Shown here piece by piece: positions 51,221-61,010 of a stretch of DNA of 64,000 nucleotides (the first letter of the stretch is position 1; every line of letters starts with the position of its first letter). The DNA is taken from contig NW_027476099.1 of NCBI RefSeq assembly GCF_051020955.1, forward strand, positions 1,722,001 to 1,786,000. The letters run 5' to 3'. The DNA is from Megalopta genalis. Taxonomy: Eukaryota > Arthropoda > Insecta > Hymenoptera > Halictidae. The notes under the pieces were generated by a model. That model was not told the origin of the DNA, did not search any database, and saw only the letters and a program-made list of their open reading frames with translations. A program made the translations under genes and the position numbers.

Positions 51221-52262
51221 AGTTCATTTGTTCATTTCTTTACTTGATCATCTGTTCATTTGTTCATTTGTTCATTTGTTCATTTGTTCATTTGTTCGTT
51301 TGTTCATTTGTTCATTTGTTCGTTTGTTCATTTGATTATTTGTTCATTTGTTCATTTGTTCATTTGTTCATTTGTTCATTTGTTCACTTGTTCATTTGTT
51401 CACTTGTTCATTTGTTCATTTATTCATTTGTTCATTTGTTCATTTGTTCATTTGTTCATTTGTTCATTTGTTCATTTGTTCATTTGTTCATTTGTTCATT
51501 TGTTCATTCGTTCGTTTCTTCAATTCTTCATTCGTTCCATTGTATATTCGCTCATTTGTTCATTTGTTCATTCGTTCATTTGTTCATTTGTTCATTCGTT
51601 CATTTGTTCATTTGTTCACTTGTTCATTTGTTCATTTGTTCATTTGTTCATTTGTTCATTTGTTCATTTGTTCATTTGTTCATTTGTTCATTTGTTCATT
51701 TGTTCATTTGTTCATTTGTTCATTTGTTCATTTGTTCATTTGTTCATTTGTTCATTTGTCCATTTGTTCATTTGTTCATTTGTTCATTTGCTCATTTGTT
51801 CATTTGTTCATTTGTTCATTTGTTCATTTGTTCACTTTCTCATTTGTTCATTTGTTCATTTGTTCATTTGTTCGTTTGTTCGTTTGTTCATTTGTGCATT
51901 TGTTCATTTGTTCATTTGTTCGTTTGTTCGTTTGTTCGTTTGTTAATTTGTTCATTTGTTCATTTATTCATTTGTTCATTTGTTCATTTGTTCATTTGTT
52001 CATTTGTTCATTTGTGTATTCGCTCATCTGTTCATTTGTTCATTTGTTCATTTGTTCATTTGTTCATTTGCTCATTTGTTCATTTGTTCATTTGTTCATT
52101 TGTTCATTTGTTCATTTGTTTATTTGTTCATTTGTTCATTTGTTCATTTGTTCATTTGTTCATTTGTTCATTTGTTCAATTGTTCGTTTGTTCGTTTGTT
52201 CATTTGTTCATTTGTTCATTTGTTCATTTGTTCATTTGTTCAATTGTTCATTTGTTCATTTG
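51221..52262. repeat. Left arm of TTCGTTTG module 2
   Basis: It has the same TTTCTTTATTAG / TTGATCATCTG start as 41,431, then P near 51,512 with TATATTCG in place of TCTATTCG, CACTTTCTC near 51,834, TGCATTTG near 51,893, TGTATTCG near 52,014 and TTCAATTG near 52,175 and 52,239. It is longer than arm 1 by whole units. Confidence 0.83.
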
Positions 52263-52782
52263 TTCGTTTGTTCGTTTGTTCGTTTGTTCGTTTGTTCGTT
52301 TGCTCGTTTGTTCGTTTGTTCGTTTGTTCGTTTGTTCGTTTGTTCGTTTGTTCGTTTGTTCGTTTGTTCGTTTGTTCGTTTGTTCGCTTGTTCGTTTGTT
52401 CGTTTGTTCGTTTGTTCGTTTGTTCGTTTGTTCGTTTGTTCGTTTGTTCGTTTGTTCGTTTGTTCGTTTGTTCGTTTGTTCGTTTGTTCGTTTGTTCGTT
52501 TGTTCGTTTGTTCGTTTGTTCGTTTGTTCGTTTGTTCGTTTGTTCGTTTGTTCGTTTGTTCGTTTGTTCGTTTGTTCGTTTGTTCGTTTGTTCGTTTGTT
52601 CGTTTGTTCGTTTGTTCGTTTGTTCGTTTGTTCGTTTGTTCGTTTGTTCGTTTGTTCGTTTGTTCGTTTGTTCGTTTGTTCGTTTGTTCGTTTGTTCGTT
52701 TGTTCGTTTGTTCGTTTGTTCGTTTGTTCGTTTGTTCGTTTGTTCGTTTGTTCGTTTGTTCGTTTGTTCGTTTGTTCGTTTC
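52263..52782. repeat. Homogeneous (TTCGTTTG)65 block 2
   Basis: This is the longest TTCGTTTG block: 65 units, with CTCGTTTG at 52,303 and TTCGCTTG at 52,383. The same TTCGTTTC end and +1 register shift follow. Fifty units lie from the TTCGCTTG marker to the end, against 33 or 43 in block 1. Confidence 0.95.
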
Positions 52783-54049
52783 TTCATTTGTTCCTTTTGG
52801 TCATTTGTTCATTTGTTCATTTGTTCATTTGTTCATTTGTTCATTTGTTCTTTTGTTCATTGGTCCATTTGTTCATTTGTTCATTTCTTTATTTGTTCAT
52901 TTGTTCATTTCTTTACTTGTTCATCTGTTCATTTGTTCTTTTGCTGATTTGTTCATTTGTTCATTTGTTCATTTGTTCTTTTGTTCATTTGTTCATTTGT
53001 TCATTTGTTCATTTGTTCATTTGTTCATTTGTCTATTCGCTCATTTGTTCATTCGTTCATTTGTTCATTTGTTCATTTGTTCACTTGCTCATTTGTTCAT
53101 TTGTTCATTTGTTCATTTGTTCATTTGTTCATTTGTTCATTTGTTCATTTGTTAATTTGTTCATTTGTTCGTTTGTTCGTTTGTTCATTTGTTCATTTGT
53201 TCATTTGTTCATTTGTTCATTCGTTCATTTGTTCGTTTGTTCGTTTGTTCATTTGTTCATTTGTTCATTTGTTCATTTGTTCATTCGTTCATTTGTTCAT
53301 TTGTTCATTTGTTCATTTGTTTATTTGTTCATTTGTTCATTTCTTCATTTGTACATTTGTTCATTTGTTCTTTTGTTCATTTCTTCAATTCTTCATTCGT
53401 TCCATTGTCTATTCGCTCATTTGTTCATTTGGTCATTTGTTCATTCGTTCATTTTTTCATTTGTTCATTTGTTCATTTGTTCATTTGTTCATTTGTTCAT
53501 TAGTTCATTTGCTCATTTGTTCATTTGTTCATTTGTTCATTTGTTCAATTGTCCATTTGTTCGTATGTTCACTTGTTCATTTGTTCGTTTGTTCAATCGT
53601 TCAAATGATTATTCGACCATTTGTTCATTTGTTCATTTGTTCATTTGCTCATCTGTCCATTTGTTCATTTGTTCATTTGTTTATTTGTTCATTTGTTCAT
53701 TTGTTCATTTGTTCATTTGTTCATTTGTTCATTTGTTCATTTGTTCATTTGTTCAATTGTTCATTTGTTCATTTGTTCATTTGTCTATTCGCTCATTTGT
53801 TTATTTGTTCATTCGTTCATTTCTCTATTCGCTCATTTGTTCATTTGTTTGTTTGCTCATTTGTTCATTTGTTCATTTGTTCATTTATCCATTTGTTCAT
53901 TCGTTCATTTGTTCATTTGTTCATTTGTTCATTTGTTCACTTGTTCATTTGTTCATTTGTTCATTTGTTCTTTCGTTCATTTGTCTATTCGCTCATTTCT
54001 TCATTTGTTCGTTTGCTCATTTGTTCATTTGTTCATTTGTTCATTTGTT
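52783..54049. repeat. Right arm of module 2 and P-B series
   Basis: The GG register shift, TTGGTCC near 52,859, CTGATTTG near 52,944, TTAATTTG/TTCGTTTG clusters, P near 53,380, B at 53,603 and the TTCTTTCG-TCTATTCG series near 53,970. It matches 61,011-62,309 at offsets of 8,228-8,260. TTCATTAG near 53,501 and TTCAATTG near 53,545 are private. Confidence 0.85.
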
Positions 54050-55640
54050 CAAATGATCATTTGTAAATTTGTTGATTTGTCCATTTGTTCATTTGTTCAT
54101 TTGTTCATTCGTTCATTCGTTCATTTGTTCATTTGTTCATTTGTTCATTTGTTCATTTGTTCATTCGTTCATTTTTCTATTCGCACATTTTTTCATTTGT
54201 TCGTTTGCTCATGTGTTCATTTGTTCATTTGTTCATTTGTTCATTTGTTCATTTGTTCATTTGTTCATTTGTTCATTTGTACATTTGTTCATTTATTCTT
54301 TTGTTCATTTCTTCAATTCTTCATTCGTTCCATTGTCTATTCGCTCATTTGTTCATTTGGTCATTTGGTCATTCGTTCATTTTTTTCATTTGTTCATTTG
54401 TTCATTTGTTCATTTGTTCATTTGTTCATTTGCTCATTTGTTCATTTGTTCATTTGTTCATTTGTTCACTTGTCCATTTGTTCGTTTGTTCACTTGTTCA
54501 TTTGTTCGTTTGTTCAATCGTTCAAATGATTATTCGACCATTTGTTTATTTGTTCATTTGTTCATTTGTTCATTTGCTCATCTGTCCATTTGTTCATTTG
54601 TTCATTTGTTTATTTGTTCATTTGTTCATTTGTTCATTTGTTCATTTGTTCATTTGTTCAATTGTTCATTTGTTCATTTGTTCATTCGTTCATTCGTTCA
54701 TTTGTTCATTTGTTCATTTGTTCATTTGTTCATTTGTTCATTTGTTCATTTGTTCATTCGTTCATTTTTCTATTCGCTCATTTTTTCATTTGTTCGTTTG
54801 CTCATGTGTTCATTTGTTCATTTGTTCATTTGTTCATTTGTTCACTTTGTTCATTTGTTCATTTGTACATTTGTTCATTTGTTCATTTGTTCATTTGTTC
54901 ATTTGTTCATTTGTTCATTTGTTCATTTGACCATTTGTTCATTTGTTCATTTGTTCATTCGTTCATTCGTTCATTCGTTCATTCGTTAATTTGTTCATTT
55001 GTTCATTTGTTCATTTGTTCATTTGTTCATTTGTTCATTTGTTAATTTGTTCATTTGTTCATTTTTTCATTTGTTCATGTGTTCATTTGTTCATTTGTAA
55101 ATTTGTTCATTTGTTCATTTGTTCATTTGTTCATTTGTTCATTTGTCCATTTGTTTATTTGTTCATTTGTTCATTTGGTCATTTGTTTATTTGTTCATTT
55201 GTTCATTTGTTCATTTGTTCATTTGTTCATTTGTTCATTTGTTCATTTGTTCATTTGTTCATTTGTTCATTCGTTCATTTGTCTATGCGCTCATTTGTTT
55301 ATTTGTTCTTTCGTTCATTTGTCTATTCGCTCATTTCTTCATTTGTTCGTTTGCTCATTTGTTCATTTGTTCATTTGTTCATTTGTTCATTCGTTCATTT
55401 GTCTATGCGCTCATTTGTTTATTTGTTCTTTCGTTCATTTGTCTATTCGCTCATTTGTTCATTTGTTCATTTGTTCATTTGTTCATTTGTTCATCTGTTC
55501 ATTTGTTCATTTGTTCATTTGTTCATTTGTTCATTTGTTCATTTGTTCATTTGTTCATTTGTTCATTTGTTCATTTGTTCATTTGTTCATTTGTTCATTT
55601 GTTCATTTGTTCATTTGTTCATTTGTCCATTTGTACATTT
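54050..55640. repeat. C-B-G-E series, second copy
   Basis: Palindrome C at 54,050-54,063, a CACATTTT variant near 54,185, P near 54,310, a T7 run near 54,378, B at 54,524, G at 54,841, a TTCATTCG run near 54,955-54,985, and E twice (about 55,281 and 55,402, 15 units apart). A long plain run follows. Confidence 0.84.
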
Positions 55641-57625
55641 GTTCATTTCTTTATTAGTTCATTTGTTCATTTCTTTACTTGATCATCTGTTCATTTGTTC
55701 ATTTGTTCATTTGTTCATTTGTTCGTTTGTTCATTTGTTCATTTGTTCGTTTGTTCATTTGTTTATTTGTTCATTTGTTCATTTGTTCATTTGTTCATTT
55801 GTTCATTTGTTCATTTGTTCACTTGTTCATTTGTTCATTTATTCATTTGTTCATTTGTTCATTCGTTCATTTGTTCATTTGTCCGTTTGTTCATTTGTTC
55901 ATTTGTTCATTTGTTCATTTGTTCATTTGTTCATTTGTTCATTTGTTCATTCGTTCGTTTCTTCAATTCTTCATTCGTTCCATTGTCTATTCGCTCATTT
56001 GTTCATTTGTTCATTCGTTCATTTGTTCATTTGTTCATTCGTTCATTTGTTCATTTGTTCACTTGTTCATTTGTTCATTTGTTCATTTGTTCATTTGTTC
56101 ATTTGTTCATTTGTTCATTTGTTCATTTGTACATTTGTTCATTTGTTCATTTGTTCATTTGTTCATTTGTTCATTTGTTCATTTGTCCATTTGTTTATTT
56201 GTTCATTTGTTCATTTGGTCATTTGTTTATTTGGTCATTTGTTTATTTGTTCATTTGTTCATTTGTTCATTTGTTCATTTGTTCATTTGTTCATTTGTTC
56301 ATTTGTTCATTTGTTCATTCGTTCATTTGTCTATGCGCTCATTTGTTTATTTGTTCTTTCGTTCATTTGTCTATTCGCTCATTTCTTCATTTGTTCGTTT
56401 GCTCATTTGTTCATTTGTTCACTTGTTCATTTGTTCATTTGTTCATTTGTTCATTTGTTCATTTGTTCATTTGTTCATTTGTTCATTTGTTCATTTGTTC
56501 ATTTGTACATTTGTTCATTTGTTCATTTGTTCATTTGTTCATTTGTTCATTTGTTCATTTGTTCATTTGTCCATTTGTTTATTTGTTCATTTGTTCATTT
56601 GGTCATTTGTTTATTTGTTCATTTGTTCATTTGTTCATTTGTTCATTTGTTCACTTGTTCATTTGTTCATTTGTTCATTTGTTCATTTGTTCATTTGTTC
56701 ATTTGTTCATTTGTACATTTGTTCATTTGTTCATTTGTTCATTTGTTCATTTGTTCATTTGTTCATTTGTCCATTTGTTTATTTGTTCATTTGTTCATTT
56801 GGTCATTTGTTTATTTGTTCATTTGTTCATTTGTTCATTTGTTCATTTGTTCATTTGTTCATTTGTTCATTTGTTCATTTGTTCATTTGTTCATTTGCTC
56901 ATCTGTCCATTTGTTCATTTGTTCATTTGTTTATTTGTTCATTTGTTCATTTGTTCATTTGTACATTTGTTCATTTGTTCATTTGTTCAATTGTTCATTT
57001 GTTCATTTGTTCATTTGTCTATTCGCTCATTTGTTTATTTGTTCATTCGTTCATTTCTCTATTCGCTCATTTGTTCATTTGTTCGTTTGCTCATTTGTTC
57101 ATTTGTTCATTTGTTCATTTATCCATTTGTTCATTCGTTCATTTGTTCATTTGTTCATTTGTTCATTTGTTCACTTGTTCATTTGTTCATTTGTTCATTT
57201 GTTCTTTCGTTCATTTGTCTATTCGCTCATTTCTTCATTTGTTCGTTTGCTCATTTGTTCATTTGTTCATTTGTTCATTTGTTCAAATGATCATTTGTAA
57301 ATTTGTTGATTTGTCCATTTGTTCATTTGTTCATTCGTTCATTCGTTCATTTGTTCATTTGTTCATTTGTTCATTTGTTCATTCGTTCATTTTTCTATTC
57401 GCTCATTTTTTCATTTGTTCGTTTGCTCATGTGTTCATTTGTTCATTTGTTCATTTGTTCATTTGTTCATTTGTTCATTTGTTCATTTGTTCATTTGTAC
57501 ATTTGTTCATTTGTTCTTTTGTTCATTTCTTCAATTCTTCATTCGTTCCATTGTCTATTCGCTCATTTGTTCATTTGTTCATTTGTTCATTTGTTCATTT
57601 GTTCAATTGTTCATTTGTTCATTTG
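55641..57625. repeat. Left arm of TTCGTTTG module 3
   Basis: TTTCTTTATTAG and TTGATCATCTG near 55,649-55,690 open the arm. TCCGTTTG near 55,880, P near 55,960, TCCATTTG-TTTATTTG sites near 56,187, 56,570 and 56,770, and E near 56,330 follow. TTCAATTG near 56,989, C at 57,284-57,297 and P near 57,528 come next, then four plain units, TTCAATTG and two plain units before the block. Confidence 0.82.
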
Positions 57626-57913
57626 TTCGTTTGTTCGTTTGTTCGTTTGTTCGTTTGTTCGTTTGTTCGTTTGTTCGTTTGTTCGTTTGTTCGTTTGTTC
57701 GTTTGTTCGCTTGTTCGTTTGTTCGTTTGTTCGTTTGTTCGTTTGTTCGTTTGTTCGTTTGTTCGTTTGTTCGTTTGTTCGTTTGTTCGTTTGTTCGTTT
57801 GTTCGTTTGTTCGTTTGTTCGTTTGTTCGTTTGTTCGTTTGTTCGTTTGTTCGTTTGTTCGTTTGTTCGTTTGTTCGTTTGTTCGTTTGTTCGTTTGTTC
57901 GTTTGTTCGTTTC
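57626..57913. repeat. Homogeneous (TTCGTTTG)36 block 3
   Basis: Thirty-six units with TTCGCTTG at 57,706, 26 units before the end. The left flank (P, four plain units, TTCAATTG, two plain units) is identical in unit count to that of block 4, so these two blocks are sisters. Confidence 0.95.
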
Positions 57914-59330
57914 TTCATTTGTTCCTTTTGGTCATTTGTTCATTTGTTCATTTGTTCATTTGTTCATTTGTTCTTTTGTTCATTGGTCCATTTGTTCATT
58001 TGTTCTTTTGTTCATTTCTTCAATTCTTCATTCGTTCCATTGTCTATTCGCTCATTTGTTCATTTGGTCATTTGTTCATTCGTTCATTTTTTCATTTGTT
58101 CATTTGTTCATTTGTTCATTTGTTCATTTGTTCATTTGCTCATTTGTTCATTTGTTCATTTGTTCATTTGTTCACTTGTCCATTTGTTCGTATGTTCACT
58201 TGTTCATTTGTTCGTTTGTTCAATCGTTCAAATGATTATTCGACCATTTGTTCATTTGTTCATTTGTTCATTTGTTCATTTGCTCATCTGTCCATTTGTT
58301 CATTTGTTTATTTGTTCATTTGTTCATTTGTTCATTTGTTCATTTGTTCATTTGTTCATTTGTTCATTTGTTCAATTGTTCATTTGTTCATTTGTTCATT
58401 TGTCTATTCGCTCATTTGTTTATTTGTTCATTCGTTCATTTCTCTATTCGCTCATTTGTTCATTTGTTCGTTTGCTCATTTGTTCATTTGTTCATTTGTT
58501 CATTTATCCATTTGTTCATTCGTTCATTTGTTCATTTGTTCATTTGTTCATTTGTTCACTTGTTCATTTGTTCATTTGTTCATTTGTTCTTTCGTTCATT
58601 TGTCTATTCGCTCATTTCTTCATTTGTTCGTTTGCTCATTTGTTCATTTGTTCATTTGTTCATTTGTTCAAATGATCATTTGTAAATTTGTTGATTTGTC
58701 CATTTGTTCATTTGTTCATTCGTTCATTCGTTCATTTGTTCATTTGTTCATTTGTTCATTTGTTCATTCGTTCATTTTTCTATTCGCTCATTTGTTCATT
58801 TGTTCATTTGTTCATTTGTTCATTTGTTCATTTGTTCGTTTGTCCATTTGTTCGTTTGTTCGTTTGTTCATTTGTAAATTTGTTCATTTGTTCATTTGTT
58901 CATTTGTTCATTTGTTCATTTGTTCATTTGTCCATTTGTTTATTTGTTCATTTGTTCTTTTGGTCATTTGTTTATTTGTTCATTTGTTAATTTGTTCATT
59001 TGTTCATTTGTTCATTTGTTCATTTGTTCATTTGTTCATTTGTTCATTTGTTCATTTGTTCATTTGTTCATTCGTTCATTTGTCTATGCGCTCATTTGTT
59101 TATTTGTTCTTTCGTTCATTTGTCTATTCGCTCATTTGTTCATTTGTTCATTTGTTCATTTGTTCATCTGTTCATTTGTTCATTTGTTCATTTGTTCATT
59201 TGTTCATTTGTTCATTTGTTCATTTGTTCATTTGTTCATTTGTTCATTTGTTCATTTGTTCATTTGTTCATTTGTTCATTTGTTCATTTGTTCATTTGTT
59301 CATTTGTTCATTTGTCCATTTGTACATTTG
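57914..59330. repeat. Truncated right arm of module 3 and C series
   Basis: After the GG register shift and TTGGTCC near 57,983 the usual TTTCTTTATTTG/CTGATTTG part is missing and the sequence jumps to P near 58,015. B at 58,230, TTCAATTG near 58,372, C at 58,669-58,682, TTCATTTT-TCTATTCG near 58,772, mixed TTCGTTTG/TCCATTTG units near 58,838-58,868, E near 59,088 and a long plain run follow. Confidence 0.82.
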
Positions 59331-60618
59331 TTCATTTCTTTATTAGTTCATTTCTTTACTTGATCATCTGTTCATTTGTTCATTTGTTCATTTGTTCATT
59401 TGTTCATTTGTTCGTTTGTTCATTTGTTCATTTGTTCGTTTGTTCATTTGTTTATTTGTTCATTTGTTCATTTGTTCATTTGTTCATTTGTTCATTTGTT
59501 CATTTGTTCACTTGTTCATTTGTTCATTTATTCATTTGTTCATTTGTTCATTTGTTCATTTGTTCGTTTGTTCATTTGTTCATTTGTTCATTTGTTCATT
59601 TGTTCATTTGTTCATTTGTTCATTCGTTCGTTTCTTCAATTCTTCATTCGTTCCATTGTCTATTCGCTCATTTGTTCATTTGTTCATTCGTTCATTTGTT
59701 CATTTGTTCATTCGTTCATTTGTTCATTTGTTCACTTGTTCATTTGTTCATTTGTTCATTTGTTCATTTGTTCATTTGTTCATTTGTTCATTTGTTCATT
59801 TGTACATTTGTTCATTTGTTCATTAGTTCATTTGTTCATTTGTTCATTTGTTCATTTGTCCATTTGTTTATTTGTTCATTTGTTCATTTGGTCATTTGTT
59901 TATTTGTTCATTTGTTCATTTGTTCATTTGTTCATTTGTTCATTTGTTCATTTGTTCATTTGTTCATTTGTTCATTCGTTCATTTGTCTATGCGCTCATT
60001 TGTTTATTTGTTCTTTCGTTCATTTGTCTATTCGCTCATTTCTTCATTTGTTCGTTTGCTCATTTGTTCATTTGTTCATTTGTTCATTTGTTCATTTGTT
60101 CATTTGTTCATTTGTTCATTTGTTCATTCGTTCATTTCTTCAATTCTTCATTCGTTCCATTGTCTATTCGCTCATTTGTTCATTTGTTCATTTGTTCATT
60201 TGTTCACTTGTTCATTTGTTCATTTATTCATTTGTTCATTTGTTCATTTGTTCATTTGTTCGTTTGTTCATTTGTTCATTTGTTCATTTGTTCATTAGTT
60301 CATTTGTTCATTCGTTCATTCGTTCATTTGTTCATTTGTTAATTTGTTCATTCGTTCATTTGTTCATTCGTTCATTTTTCTATTCGCTCATTTTTTCATT
60401 TGTTCGTTTGCTCATGTGTTCATTTGTTCATTTGTTCATTTGTTCATTTGTTCATTTGTTCATTTGTTCATTTGTTCATTTGTTCATTTGTACATTTGTT
60501 CATTTGTTCTTTTGTTCATTTCTTCAATTCTTCATTCGTTCCATTGTCTATTCGCTCATTTGTTCATTTGTTCATTTGTTCATTTGTTCATTTGTTCAAT
60601 TGTTCATTTGTTCATTTG
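59331..60618. repeat. Left arm of TTCGTTTG module 4
   Basis: TTTCTTTATTAG is followed directly by TTTCTTTACTTGATCATCTG (two plain units fewer than in other arms). Then come TTCGTTTG units near 59,409-59,440, P near 59,630, E near 59,988, P near 60,135, TTCATTTT-TCTATTCG near 60,374, P near 60,522 and the conserved TTCAATTG plus two plain units. Confidence 0.82.
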
Positions 60619-61010
60619 TTCGTTTGTTCGTTTGTTCGTTTGTTCGTTTGTTCGTTTGTTCGTTTGTTCGTTTGTTCGTTTGTTCGTTTGTTCGCTTGTT
60701 CGTTTGTTCGTTTGTTCGTTTGTTCGTTTGTTCGTTTGTTCGTTTGTTCGTTTGTTCGTTTGTTCGTTTGTTCGTTTGTTCGTTTGTTCGTTTGTTCGTT
60801 TGTTCGTTTGTTCGTTTGTTCGTTTGTTCGTTTGTTCGTTTGTTCGTTTGTTCGTTTGTTCGTTTGTTCGTTTGTTCGTTTGTTCGTTTGTTCGTTTGTT
60901 CGTTTGTTCGTTTGTTCGTTTGTTCGTTTGTTCGTTTGTTCGTTTGTTCGTTTGTTCGTTTGTTCGTTTGTTCGTTTGTTCGTTTGTTCGTTTGTTCGTT
61001 TGTTCGTTTC
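60619..61010. repeat. Homogeneous (TTCGTTTG)49 block 4
   Basis: Forty-nine units with TTCGCTTG at 60,691, 40 units before the end. It has the same end sequence and +1 register shift as the other blocks. Confidence 0.95.
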
